NCBI GenBank assembly: GCA_966211675.1
Contig: CBIHPK010000010.1
Location: forward strand, 1-64,000
From: SCUS01 sp966211675
GTDB taxonomy: Bacteria; Myxococcota_A; Polyangia; Polyangiales; Ga0077539
Direction of reading: 5' to 3'
Length of the DNA stretch: 64,000 bases
Positions within the stretch are counted from its first letter, which is position 1. Each line of letters begins with the position of its first letter. The notes beneath the pieces are model-generated. The model was given only the letters and a program-made list of their open reading frames with translations, was not told the DNA's origin and did no database searches. Made by a program: the position numbers and the translations under genes. Positions 26,718 through 35,735 of this stretch are shown piece after piece.

Positions 26718-28631
26718 GTGACGAGTCCCAATCCAGCGCAGGCGCAGGGCGATCCGGCGCCTCCGGCGATGATCGGCGGATACAGGCTGATCGAGCTGCT
26801 GGGGCGAGGCGGCATGGGCGAGGTGTACCGCGCCGAGCGGGAGGGCCCCGGGGGCTTTCGACGACGGGCGGCGGTGAAGCGCATCCTGCCCCGGTTGCAG
26901 GGAGATCCCAACCTGCGCGCGCGCTTCATCCAGGAGGCGCGCATCAACGGCTACCTCGAGCACCCCAACGTGGTGCAGGTGCTCGACTTCGGCGACCAGC
27001 CCGAACCCTACCTGGCCCTGGAGTACGTCGAGGGCACCACCGCCGCGAGGGTGCTCAAGGCCTGCGCCGAGCGGGGCCAGCGCCTGCCCCCGGTCGCGGT
27101 GGCCTACCTGGTGGCCGAGGCCGCCACGGGGCTCGACTACGCGCACCGCCGCGAGGACGAGCAACGCCGCCCGCTGCAGATCGTCCACCGCGACGTCTCC
27201 CCGCAGAACCTCCTCATCTCCCTCGAAGGGACCATCAAGGTCTCCGACTTCGGCGTCGCTCGCGCGGTGCTGAGCGGCGCCGCGCCCGGCTCGGCGGTGA
27301 CCAAGCTCGCGTACGCCGCGCCGGAGCTGCTCACGGGGCAGCCCGCCGACTGGCGCGTCGACGTCTTCGCGCTGGGGGTGGTCCTCTGGGAGATGCTGCT
27401 GGTCCGGCCGCTGGTGCCGCGCTCCGACCCCAACGCCGCGAGGCAGGTGCTCCTCTCGGGCCGCTTCGATCCGCCCTCGCGCGTCGACCCGCAGGTGCCG
27501 CAGCCCTTCGACGCGGTGGTGATGGGCGCCCTCGCGGTCGACCCCGCGAAGCGCACGGAGTCCGCCGGGCTCCTCGCGCAGCAGCTCCGAGCGCTCATCC
27601 ACGGCATCCATCCCGGCTTCGACGCCACGGAGTTCGTCCGAGTGCTCGCGCGCACCCTGCCGGAGATCCCGTGGCGCGCCCCCTCCGCGCCGGAGCCGCA
27701 GCCGCAGGCGGCCATGCCGGCGATGCCCGGCCGCCCCGCCACCATGCCGCCTCCGACCCGCGAGGCTCCCGCCGGGCTCGCTCCGATGCAGCCGATGCAG
27801 CCGTTGCAACCGATGCAACCGATGACCGGGTTCGGCGCGCCCGCGGCGATGCCGCTCGGAGAGCCTTCGCCCGCCATCATGGCCCCGCTGCCTCCTCCCG
27901 CGGCGCCGGGCTTCGGCGGCCTTCCCTCGCTGGGATCGGCGAGCCCGCTCGACCTGTCGGTTCCGCCGTCGCCGAGGGCCTCGCTCGACGTCGCGCCTCC
28001 GCCGAGCGCCGCCATCGGGCCGCTGCCCCGCCCGAAGGAGACGCCCTCGTCCGGGCCGTCGACTCGCGTCATCACTGTCGGCATCGGCGCCCTGATGGTC
28101 GTCGCCGCGGGACTGATCTTCTGGTGGATCACGAGCAGCCGCGAGCCGGTGCGCCCGCCGACCGGCCCGGGCACCGCGGTGGCGATCCTGCCCGCCCCCG
28201 ACCCGCACCCGATCGCCCCGAGCGTCGAGCCGACCACCGCCTCCCCGGTCCCCGTGCGTCCGCCCGCGGCGCGGGACTACACTCCTCGCGCGCTCGCGGC
28301 GATCAGCGCCCTCGAGCCCCGGGTCATCGCGTGCCTGCGCGCCGACCGCAACGCCGCCGAGGAGTGCACCGCGAGCGTGACCTTCGACAACGCCAACGGA
28401 GCCGCGGTGAGCAGCGAGGTGCTCTTCCGCGCGCCCCGGGGGAGCACCGCGAGGGTGCAGCGCTGCGTGCAGACCGTCCTCCAGCAGGCGCGCTTCACCA
28501 CCGACCCGGGGGCCTCGGGCCTGACGCGGGCGACGAAGTCCTGGCGCATGGGTCGGGCGCTGAGCACTGGCGGTGGCGGCGGCGGCGGCAACGACACCAT
28601 CTACTTCCCCTTCGGCGTGCCGCGTCGCTGA
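26718..28631 (+). CDS. Serine/threonine protein kinase with AgmX/TonB-like C-terminal domain
   Basis: 637 residues from GTG 26718, or 620 from ATG 26769 (MIGGYRLIE). Kinase domain about 20-300: GRGGMGEVYRAE glycine loop, AVKRI Lys, HRDVSPQNLL catalytic loop, SDFGVAR, APELLTG. Then a Pro/Met/Ala-rich segment including a MQPMQPLQPMQPM run, one membrane helix (TVGIGALMVVAAGLIFWWI), and a periplasmic C-terminal domain (ALEPRVIACLRADR...RVQRCVQTVLQQARF) like the AgmX/TonB-type domain fused to many myxobacterial proteins. It would be a membrane-anchored kinase with a periplasmic sensory or coupling part. It is divergent from the PDZ lipoprotein. Confidence 0.85.
   Translation: MTSPNPAQAQGDPAPPAMIGGYRLIELLGRGGMGEVYRAEREGPGGFRRRAAVKRILPRLQGDPNLRARFIQEARINGYLEHPNVVQVLDFGDQPEPYLALEYVEGTTAARVLKACAERGQRLPPVAVAYLVAEAATGLDYAHRREDEQRRPLQIVHRDVSPQNLLISLEGTIKVSDFGVARAVLSGAAPGSAVTKLAYAAPELLTGQPADWRVDVFALGVVLWEMLLVRPLVPRSDPNAARQVLLSGRFDPPSRVDPQVPQPFDAVVMGALAVDPAKRTESAGLLAQQLRALIHGIHPGFDATEFVRVLARTLPEIPWRAPSAPEPQPQAAMPAMPGRPATMPPPTREAPAGLAPMQPMQPLQPMQPMTGFGAPAAMPLGEPSPAIMAPLPPPAAPGFGGLPSLGSASPLDLSVPPSPRASLDVAPPPSAAIGPLPRPKETPSSGPSTRVITVGIGALMVVAAGLIFWWITSSREPVRPPTGPGTAVAILPAPDPHPIAPSVEPTTASPVPVRPPAARDYTPRALAAISALEPRVIACLRADRNAAEECTASVTFDNANGAAVSSEVLFRAPRGSTARVQRCVQTVLQQARFTTDPGASGLTRATKSWRMGRALSTGGGGGGGNDTIYFPFGVPRR
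27783..27827 (+). repeat. Nine-base tandem repeat coding MQP units
   Basis: Five consecutive nine-base units of the form CCGATGCAG, with third-position changes (CCGTTGCAA, CCGATGCAA), inside the kinase gene linker. Repeats of this size can change copy number by slippage without a frameshift. Confidence 0.7.
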
Positions 28632-28780
28632 CCGGTCGGAAGCCCTTTACGAATCGCGGTCGCGCGGGCACATTCCCGCCGCGCTCGGCCGACACCCCCT
28701 ATGGAGGTGGGCCGGCACGGAGCGCCTGATGCGTGGCGCACGGAGCGCCCGATCACCCCATCACACGGAGAACCATCGTC

Positions 28781-29734
28781 ATGGCGAAGCGGAACAAGAT
28801 CGCGCTCATCGGCGCAGGCAACATCGGCGGCGAGCTGGCGGCCATCGCGGCGCGCAAGCAGCTCGGCGACGTGGTGCTCTTCGACATCCCGTCGAAGGCC
28901 GACTTCGCGAAGGGCAAGGCCCTCGACCTGATGCAGAACAACGCCATCACCGGCGACGACGCCTCCATCGTCGGCACCTCGGACTGGGCCGACGTCGCGG
29001 GCGCGGACGTGATGATCATCACCGCGGGCGTTCCCCGGAAGCCGGGCCAGAGCCGCGACGACCTCGTGGGCATCAACCTCCCGATCATCCGCAACGTCGC
29101 GGAGAACGCCAAGAAGCACTGCCCCAACGCCTTCACCATCGTCATCTCCAACCCCCTCGACGTGATGGTGTGGGCGTTCCAGCAGTGGACCGGCTTCCCC
29201 CGCGAGCGCGTGGTCGGCATGGCCGGCGTGCTCGACTCGGCGCGGCTCCAGCACTTCCTGGCGGCGGAGGTCGGCGTGAGCGCCAAGGACGTCCGCGCGA
29301 TGGTGCTCGGCGGCCACGGCGACGACATGGTCGCGGCGCGCGGCTACTGCACCATCAACGGCGTCCCGGTCTCGCAGCAGATCTCCAGCGAGCGCCTCGA
29401 CGCGATCGAGGCCCGCACCCGCACCGGCGGCGGCGAGATCGTGAAGCTCATGGGCACCAGCGCCTACTACGCCCCGGCGACCGCGGCGATGGCGATGGCC
29501 GAGTCGTACCTGCTCGACCAGAAGCGCATGCTCGCGGCGGCGGCCTACCTGGACGGCCAGTACGGCTACAAGGACATGTATCTCGGCGTCCCCGTCGTGA
29601 TCGGCGGCAACGGCGTCGAGCGCATCGTGGAGATCCAGCTGAGCGACGCCGAGAAGGCCGCGCTCGCCAAGAGCGCCGACAGCGTCCGCGGGGTGGTCGA
29701 CGTCGCGAAGCGCCTCAGCGCGCAGCAGGCCTGA
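28781..29734 (+). CDS. mdh: Malate dehydrogenase (LDH-like type)
   Basis: 317 residues starting MAKRNKIALIG with GGAG about ten bases upstream. Nucleotide-binding GAGNIGG, substrate Arg region VPRKPGQSRDDL, NPLDVM and the active-site His in GGHGDDM are present. It reduces oxaloacetate to malate in the TCA cycle. It begins the mdh-sucC-sucD operon (4 and 10-base gaps), so the three are coexpressed. Confidence 0.95.
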   Translation: MAKRNKIALIGAGNIGGELAAIAARKQLGDVVLFDIPSKADFAKGKALDLMQNNAITGDDASIVGTSDWADVAGADVMIITAGVPRKPGQSRDDLVGINLPIIRNVAENAKKHCPNAFTIVISNPLDVMVWAFQQWTGFPRERVVGMAGVLDSARLQHFLAAEVGVSAKDVRAMVLGGHGDDMVAARGYCTINGVPVSQQISSERLDAIEARTRTGGGEIVKLMGTSAYYAPATAAMAMAESYLLDQKRMLAAAAYLDGQYGYKDMYLGVPVVIGGNGVERIVEIQLSDAEKAALAKSADSVRGVVDVAKRLSAQQA

Positions 29735-29738
29735 GCCG

Positions 29739-30953
29739 ATGAAGATCCACGAGTATCAGGGCAAGGAGATCTTCCGGAAGTACGGCATCGCGGTGCCGCT
29801 CGGCATCGCGGCGACCACGCCCGACGAGGCGAAGGCGGCGGCGGAGAAGCTCGCCGAGCTGACCGGCCAGTCGCTGGTGGTGGTGAAGTCGCAGATCCAC
29901 GCCGGCGGGCGCGGCAAGGGCCAGGTGCACAAGGGCGCCAACGTGGTCTCGCGCGGCGTCGAGGTCTGCAAGGGCGGCGCGGACGCGGCGCGGGACGCGG
30001 CGTGGCGGATGCTCGGCGGCAAGCTGGTGACGATCCAGACCGACCCCGAGGGGCAGCTGGTGCGCACGGTCTTCGTCGAGCAGGGGATCAACATCGCCCG
30101 GGAGCTCTACCTGGGCATGCTGGTCGACCGGGACACGCGGCGCGTGGTGGTGATGGCCAGCGCCGAGGGCGGCATGGACATCGAGCACGTCGCGGCGACG
30201 ACGCCGGAGAAGATCCTGAAGGTGTGGGTCGACCCGACGGCGGGGCTGATGCCGTACCAGTCGCGCGAGCTCGGCTTCGGCCTCGGGCTCACCAAGGACC
30301 AGGTCGCGAAGTTCGTCGCGCTGGTCGGCTCGCTCTACAAGCTCTTCGTCGAGGAGGACTGCTCCCTCGTCGAGGTGAACCCGCTGATCGTGACCGTCGA
30401 CGGCAACGTGATGGCGCTCGACGCGAAGATCACCTTCGACGACAACGCGGACTTCCGACACAAGAACTGGGAGGAGCTCCGTGATCCGGGCGAGGAGGAC
30501 CCGACGGAGCTCGAGGCCAAGAAGTCGGGTCTGTCGTACGTGTCGCTCGACGGCAACATCGGCTGCCTGGTCAACGGCGCGGGCCTCGCGATGGCGACGA
30601 TGGACATCATCTCGCACGCGGGCGGCACCCCGGCGAACTTCCTCGACGTCGGCGGCGGCGCCACGGAGGAGGCCGTCACCCGGGCGTTCTCGATCATCCT
30701 GCGATCGCCCGCGGTGAAGGGCATCTTCGTGAACATCTTCGGCGGGATCATGAAGTGCGACGTGATCGCGCAGGGCGTGATCAACGCGACGAAGACGCTG
30801 GGATTGAAGGTCCCGCTGGTGGTCCGCCTCGAGGGGACGAACGTCGAGGAGGGGCGGCGGCTGCTCGCGGAGAGCGGCCTCGCGATCACGCCGGCGTCCA
30901 CCATGCTCGACGGCGCACAGAAGATCTGCAGTCTCGTGAACGGGCAGAAGTAG
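29739..30953 (+). CDS. sucC: Succinyl-CoA synthetase beta subunit (ADP-forming)
   Basis: 404 residues with an ATP-grasp start MKIHEYQGKEIFRKYGIAVP (20 residues), the HAGGRGKGQVHKG nucleotide-binding loop, LVEVNPL and the C-terminal INIFGGIMKCDVIAQGV segment. It pairs with SucD to make ATP from succinyl-CoA in the TCA cycle. Length about 15 residues above the usual 388. It starts 4 bases after mdh. Confidence 0.96.
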   Translation: MKIHEYQGKEIFRKYGIAVPLGIAATTPDEAKAAAEKLAELTGQSLVVVKSQIHAGGRGKGQVHKGANVVSRGVEVCKGGADAARDAAWRMLGGKLVTIQTDPEGQLVRTVFVEQGINIARELYLGMLVDRDTRRVVVMASAEGGMDIEHVAATTPEKILKVWVDPTAGLMPYQSRELGFGLGLTKDQVAKFVALVGSLYKLFVEEDCSLVEVNPLIVTVDGNVMALDAKITFDDNADFRHKNWEELRDPGEEDPTELEAKKSGLSYVSLDGNIGCLVNGAGLAMATMDIISHAGGTPANFLDVGGGATEEAVTRAFSIILRSPAVKGIFVNIFGGIMKCDVIAQGVINATKTLGLKVPLVVRLEGTNVEEGRRLLAESGLAITPASTMLDGAQKICSLVNGQK

Positions 30954-30963
30954 AGGCTACGCG

Positions 30964-31848
30964 ATGGCAATCCTCGTCGATGGAAACACGCGGCTGGTGG
31001 TGCAGGGCATCACCGGCAAGTTCGGCTCGTTTCACGCGAAGCAGATGCTCGCGTACGGCACGAAGGTGGTCGGCGGCGTCACCCCCGGTGGCGGCGGCAC
31101 GACCTTCGAGGGCAGCGTCCCGGTGTTCAACACCGTGTCCGACGCGGTAAGGCAGTCCGGCGCCAACGCATCGGTGATCTTCGTCCCGCCGCCCGGCGCG
31201 GCGGACGCGATCCTCGAGGCGGCGGACGCGGGGGTCTCCCTCATCGTCTGCATCACCGAGGGCATCCCGGTGATGGACATGGTGAAGGTCCGCCGCGCGC
31301 TGGAGCACCGGCTCAACAAGGACCTGCGCCTCATCGGCCCCAACTGCCCGGGCGTGATCACCCCGGGCTCGTGCAAGATCGGCATCATGCCGGGGCACAT
31401 CCACAAGGTCGGCCCCATCGGGGTGGTGTCCCGCTCCGGGACGCTCACCTACGAGGCCGTGGGCCAGCTCACGGCGCTCGGCATCGGGCAGAGCACCTGC
31501 GTCGGCATCGGCGGCGACCCGGTCAACGGCATGGACTTCATCGACGTGCTGCGGCTCTTCAACGACGACCCGCAGACCGAAGGGGTGATCATGATCGGCG
31601 AGATCGGCGGCGGCGCCGAGGAGCGCGCGGCCGAGTGGGTCAAGGCCAACATGAAGAAGCCGGTCGCGGGCTTCATCGCGGGCACCACCGCTCCGCCCGG
31701 CAAGCGCATGGGCCACGCGGGCGCGGTGATCTCCGGCGGCAAGGGGCGCGCGATCGACAAGATCGAGGCCTTCGAGGCCGCTGGCATCCGCGTGGCGCCG
31801 ACGCCCGCGCAGATGGCCGAGACGCTCAAGGGAATGCTCCGCGCGTAG
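30964..31848 (+). CDS. sucD: Succinyl-CoA synthetase alpha subunit
   Basis: 294 residues. CoA-binding VQGITGKFGSFHAKQM, GPNCPGVITPG, and the phospho-His site GHAGAVISGGKG are all present. The stop codon ends exactly where the convergent selenocysteine tRNA gene begins. It lies 10 bases after sucC and forms the second subunit of the same enzyme. Confidence 0.96.
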   Translation: MAILVDGNTRLVVQGITGKFGSFHAKQMLAYGTKVVGGVTPGGGGTTFEGSVPVFNTVSDAVRQSGANASVIFVPPPGAADAILEAADAGVSLIVCITEGIPVMDMVKVRRALEHRLNKDLRLIGPNCPGVITPGSCKIGIMPGHIHKVGPIGVVSRSGTLTYEAVGQLTALGIGQSTCVGIGGDPVNGMDFIDVLRLFNDDPQTEGVIMIGEIGGGAEERAAEWVKANMKKPVAGFIAGTTAPPGKRMGHAGAVISGGKGRAIDKIEAFEAAGIRVAPTPAQMAETLKGMLRA

Positions 31849-31946
31849 CGGAAGCACAGAGGAATCGAACCTCCCGCGCGGTGCGGAAGGCACCGTCGCC
31901 ACCAGTTTTGAAGACTGGGCCCGTCACCAGACCAGGTCGTGCTTCC
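31849..31946 (-). tRNA. selC: tRNA-Sec (anticodon UCA)
   Basis: 98 bases, no encoded CCA. The acceptor stem has 8 pairs (GGAAGCAC/GTGCTTCC) instead of 7, the discriminator is G, the anticodon stem CCAGT/ACTGG flanks the loop CTTCAAA (anticodon UCA), and a long variable arm CGGTGC-CTTCC-GCACCG follows. These are the features that set bacterial tRNA-Sec apart. Its 3' end directly abuts the sucD stop, on the opposite strand. No selA, selB, selD or Sec-containing gene was recognised within the window. Confidence 0.95.
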
Positions 31947-32048
31947 GCCGGGCACCGTAGCCCACCCGATCGTCGCGACGCCAGCGTCGATCGGGTGGTC
32001 AGTGCCGTGACCGTTGCGCCTCGCCCCCGCGTGCGCGACCACGGACCG

Positions 32049-33635
32049 GTGCGGAGATCGATCCCCCGTCTCTGCGGCGCGATGCTGGCCGTGGCCTGCG
32101 CCTCGGCCCGCCCGTCGATCCGCACCTCTCGCGCCGTCGAGGAGCCGCCGCCACACCGGCTCCACGCGCCGCGCACCCCCTGCCAGCCGCCCGATCAGCC
32201 CTCGCTCGCCGCCGGGTACCGCGTGGTGCGCTGGCCCTCGTCGCCGCGCTTCTCCTCCGTCGGCTCGCTCGGCGGAGCGCTCTTCGCGACCACCACGAGC
32301 TCCGTCTGCGCGAGCGGCGACGGCGGCCTCGCGTGGCGCCCGCTGCTGGAGTCCCTGGAGTTCCCGACGCTGCTGGCGATGGACGAGGGGGCGGTGGTCG
32401 TGCGCGAGGGCATCGACCCCAACGGCGACGCAATCCCTGGCGCGGAGGTGCGATGGTGGATCAGCGCCGACGGCGGCGAGCGCTGGCGCGATCAGCGGGC
32501 CGCGCCGGAGTCCGTCGGTCACGGCATCACCCGGGTGACGCTCCCGCGCCTCGGCGAGCGGGAGGCCGTGACCTGCGGCGGCGTCCTCTTCGCGACGATC
32601 GACCGTGAGGGCGCCGCGCCGATCGTGATCGAGAGCCTGGATGGCGGCGAGCGGTGGCGGCGGGCGAGGGGGGTCGCGCTGCCTCGCGAGGGGGCCCGGG
32701 TGCGCTGCGTGGCCTCGGGCTTCGTGATGATCGAGCGCCTCGACCGGATGCCCCTCGCGTTCTCTCGCGACGCGGGCGCGACGTGGCGCGCGGTGCGGCC
32801 GCCGCCGGTGATCGTGCCCGACGAGCGGGACGTGCTGCGCGTCGAGCGCGGCTGCGCCCCGATGCCCGGCCGCGGCCTCTTCTGCGAGCTCTACGGGCAG
32901 ACCTGGGTCAGCGACGACGACGGGCGCCGCTGGCATCGCGGATCATCGCCCGTGGGCGGCCGGTCGCTGGTCGAGCGCGGGGCGCAGCTCGTGGGGGTGG
33001 GCGGCGGCGTCGCGGAAAGCAACGACTCGGGCCGTCGCTGGGTGCTCCGGGCGTCCGGGTCGGGCCGGTCGAACCTGGGCCTCCGCGGCGGGATCGTCGG
33101 CGACCAGAGCTACTGGCTCGCGGGCTCGGCCCTCTGGTGGACCGACGATGGAGGCGAGCACTGGTCCGCCACGCTGCTCTCGTGGGAGCTCGTGACCGTG
33201 CTCGACCGGCGACGCTGGGTGGGCTTCGTGCCGGGCCCCGAGGGGGAGAGCTGTCGCGGAAAGGTGGTCACGACGGTCGACGGCGGGCGTCACTGGCGCT
33301 CGACGCTGACCGGCGTGGTGTCGGTGCGAGCGCTCGACGGAGGGCTGCACGCGACCCTCTGCGGCCCGGCGCCGCGCTATCGCATCGGCAGCGACGGCCT
33401 CGCCTGGCGTCCCTCTCCCGCCGACGCCCCGGCCGAGGACAGCGAGCAGGACCCGACGGTCCGCACCGTCGAGGGCACCGTGGTGCGTCTGGAGCAGGAC
33501 ACGCTCCGAGCGGGTGAGGCGGTGCTGGCGTCGGGGTGGCCGCGGGACATCGTCCCGGTGGTCGCGCACTCGCGCGACGGCGCCGTCGACCTCGTGGTGT
33601 TCGGCAACGGAACGGTGCTGCGCCGCGCTCAGTAG
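32049..33635 (+). CDS. BNR/Asp-box beta-propeller lipoprotein
   Basis: About 528 residues from GTG 32049; longer starts to 32007 are possible. A short lipobox signal (RRSIPRLCGAMLAVAC) leads into a chain of Asp-box strings, S.DGG..W: SGDGGLAWRP, SADGGERWRD, SLDGGERWRR, SRDAGATWRA, SDDDGRRWHR, SNDSGRRWVL, TDDGGEHWSA and TVDGGRHWRS. That is the repeat seen in sialidase, VPS10 and photosystem assembly (YCF48) propellers. Catalytic sialidase residues are not apparent. The protein would be an outer surface or periplasmic adhesion or binding propeller. It overlaps the convergent anti-sigma gene by 7 bases. Confidence 0.72.
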   Translation: MRRSIPRLCGAMLAVACASARPSIRTSRAVEEPPPHRLHAPRTPCQPPDQPSLAAGYRVVRWPSSPRFSSVGSLGGALFATTTSSVCASGDGGLAWRPLLESLEFPTLLAMDEGAVVVREGIDPNGDAIPGAEVRWWISADGGERWRDQRAAPESVGHGITRVTLPRLGEREAVTCGGVLFATIDREGAAPIVIESLDGGERWRRARGVALPREGARVRCVASGFVMIERLDRMPLAFSRDAGATWRAVRPPPVIVPDERDVLRVERGCAPMPGRGLFCELYGQTWVSDDDGRRWHRGSSPVGGRSLVERGAQLVGVGGGVAESNDSGRRWVLRASGSGRSNLGLRGGIVGDQSYWLAGSALWWTDDGGEHWSATLLSWELVTVLDRRRWVGFVPGPEGESCRGKVVTTVDGGRHWRSTLTGVVSVRALDGGLHATLCGPAPRYRIGSDGLAWRPSPADAPAEDSEQDPTVRTVEGTVVRLEQDTLRAGEAVLASGWPRDIVPVVAHSRDGAVDLVVFGNGTVLRRAQ

Positions 33636-34831
33636 CCCGACTGGTTGTAGTCGCTGTTGACGTTGGAGATCGAGCGTCGCGCGGGGCGGGTGGCGGCGGG
33701 TCGGGGAGCGGAGGGCTGCACCGATCCGACGGAGGTCTGCGTGCGCGGCACGGAGGTCGGGACCTGCCCCGCGAGCGCCGAGGGATCGGCGGCCTGGGTC
33801 AGGTACTGCGCCCGCACGCGGTTGGCCTCGTCGACGCGGCCCGCGCTGACGAGGGCGCGGTGCAGCGAGAGCGCGATGGCCTGGCGCTCGGAGGGCGGAG
33901 GATCGAGGGCCAGCGCGCGCTGGTAGCCCGCGATGGTGGCCGCGAGGTCGCCGCGGGAGGACGCGCTCTCGGCGCTGTTTCGCGCGGCCGACCAGCTCGT
34001 CGGGGCGGGGGCCGGAGGCATCGCCTGCTGGAGCTGCCGCTCCTCGTCCGCCGGAATCTGGGCGAGCCCGTTGTACGAGGGCGCCGCCGCGGCCGGAGCG
34101 GGCGCGGGGGCCGCGACGACGTTGTCGATCTCGTTGGGTCTCGCGAGCCCATCGGCGCTCGCGCCGGTCGCGCGCTCGTTCCGGGGGGCTTCGAGGGCAT
34201 AGCCGCCGCTGCCGGTCGAGGCCCCGCGGAGGGCGTTGTCGCCCGGGGCGCGGCTCGATGCGCGGCCCTCGGTCGAGGCCGGCGCGCGCGGCAACGGGGC
34301 GCGCGCCCGCATCGAGGGCGTGGTGCTCTGCGCCTGGGGCGGAGCGACGGAGGGAGCGGGCGCCGGGGTGAGCTCGGTCGCCGGGATGACCTCCGGCTGG
34401 GAAAGCTCCGGGCTCACCGACTGCGTCGGGGAGCGGAACGGCAGGTACCGGAGGCCGAGGCCCACCATGAGCAGAGAGATGGCCACCATGGCGACCTGAC
34501 GGCGCATCGCGAGCTCGCCCACGCGCTGGAGCCATCCCGCGGCTTTGACCTCGCGGGCCCGCTCGATCGGGATGACGGCGGATACCCTGCCCGAGACCGC
34601 GGCGGTGATCGGGGCGGTCGAGGCCAGCGCCGCCATCACGGCGGGCGAGTGCGCCGGGGCGTCCGGCAGCGTGAGCTTCGATGCGAGCGTGCGGGTGCGG
34701 CCGAGGCGCTCGCTCGCCGCGCGACAGTCGTCGCATCCGGCGAGGTGGGCGCGCACCTCCTCCGCGCGAGCCGCGTCGAGCTCGTCGTAGTGAAGGTCCA
34801 GCAGGAGGTCGTTGCAGGTCTCGCAATCCAT
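33629..34831 (-). CDS. Transmembrane zinc-finger anti-sigma factor
   Basis: 400 residues. The N-terminal zinc-binding anti-sigma domain is CETC...HLAGCDDC (residues about 3-36), then a linker, one membrane helix (QVAMVAISLLMVGLGL, about residues 110-126) and a long Pro/Ala/Ser-rich periplasmic part ending in a short TPR-like helix pair (AATIAGYQRALALDPPPSERQA). It starts 4 bases after the cognate sigma gene, so they form a sigma/anti-sigma pair: the sensor domain outside would release the sigma factor on an envelope signal. Confidence 0.85.
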   Translation of the reverse strand: MDCETCNDLLLDLHYDELDAARAEEVRAHLAGCDDCRAASERLGRTRTLASKLTLPDAPAHSPAVMAALASTAPITAAVSGRVSAVIPIERAREVKAAGWLQRVGELAMRRQVAMVAISLLMVGLGLRYLPFRSPTQSVSPELSQPEVIPATELTPAPAPSVAPPQAQSTTPSMRARAPLPRAPASTEGRASSRAPGDNALRGASTGSGGYALEAPRNERATGASADGLARPNEIDNVVAAPAPAPAAAAPSYNGLAQIPADEERQLQQAMPPAPAPTSWSAARNSAESASSRGDLAATIAGYQRALALDPPPSERQAIALSLHRALVSAGRVDEANRVRAQYLTQAADPSALAGQVPTSVPRTQTSVGSVQPSAPRPAATRPARRSISNVNSDYNQSGY

Positions 34832-34835
34832 GGCG

Positions 34836-35444
34836 TCACCCGAGGGTGCGGGCGTAGTCCTCGTACTCGACGAGGGAGGACTGCAGCCGCTCGAGAGCGT
34901 AGCGCATCCGGGACTTCACGGTGTTCTCCGGCGCGCCGACCACGTCGGCGATCTCCTTGAAGGAGAGGTTGGAGTACTCGCGCATCACGAAGACCTCGCG
35001 CTGGTCGCTGGGCAGCGACTCGATCGCCAGGACGAGGCTGCGCTGCAGCTGGTGGCCGATCGCGTTGCGGTCGGCGCCCGCGTCGTTGGCGGCGATGGTG
35101 TCGCCGAGCGTCGCGCCCTCCTCCTCGCGGGGCTGATCGAGCGAGGGGTGCCGGCGGTGCACGGCCTTGCGCGCGTGGTCGATGCACAGGTTGCGCGCCA
35201 CGGTATAGGCCCACGTGGTGAACCGGGACGCGCGCTGAAACTCCCTCGCGCCCTGGATCATCCGGAGCCAGGCGTCCTGGAGGATCTCGTCGGCGGTCGC
35301 GGGGTTCTTCACCGAGCGCAGGATGAAATGGAAGATGGGCGTGCGGTGTCTGCGCATGAGCTCCTCGAAAGCGCGCGCCTCTCCCTCCCGAAAGCGATCG
35401 AGCAGCAGTTCATCGCTGAGCGTAGCCAGACGATCGGCGTTCAC
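34836..35444 (-). CDS. ECF RNA polymerase sigma factor
   Basis: 202 residues from GTG 35444 (NADRLATLSDELLLDRF); an upstream in-frame extension is less likely. Region 2: ARAFEELMRRHR...EILQDAWLRMIQGAREF; region 4: LPSDQREVFVMREYSNLSFKEIADVVG-ENTVKSRMRYALERL. It pairs with the zinc-finger anti-sigma factor downstream. The 290-base spacer to the divergent Glt-type operon at 35736 suggests that it controls its own promoter and possibly that operon. Confidence 0.85.
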   Translation of the reverse strand: MNADRLATLSDELLLDRFREGEARAFEELMRRHRTPIFHFILRSVKNPATADEILQDAWLRMIQGAREFQRASRFTTWAYTVARNLCIDHARKAVHRRHPSLDQPREEEGATLGDTIAANDAGADRNAIGHQLQRSLVLAIESLPSDQREVFVMREYSNLSFKEIADVVGAPENTVKSRMRYALERLQSSLVEYEDYARTLG

Positions 35445-35735
35445 TGTGCCAGGCACTTGGGATCTTGGAGGTCGTTGCTTACGAGTACCTTGGACGCACG
35501 ACCACCGCAGACGATCTCTCGCTCCGCGGCAGCGACCCACGCGGGACACTCCGTCCGCGCGCCGACGGGATCATCCTAGGCCAGTTCGAGGGGCGCGGTC
35601 CATCGCCCCGTGCTCGCTGCGAACGAGCGCGCACGGCCCGACGGTGCGCGTTGACCCTCGGGAGCGCACTAGGGTAAACCTGCCGCTGCGATTCAGGCGG
35701 TACTGCCCGACAACGTGGCGAGACGGAGGGTGCGC

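Noticed and set aside
31371..32048. Long upstream reading of the BNR-repeat gene into sucD
   Set aside because: It overlaps sucD and the selenocysteine tRNA; the lipobox signal begins at 32049.
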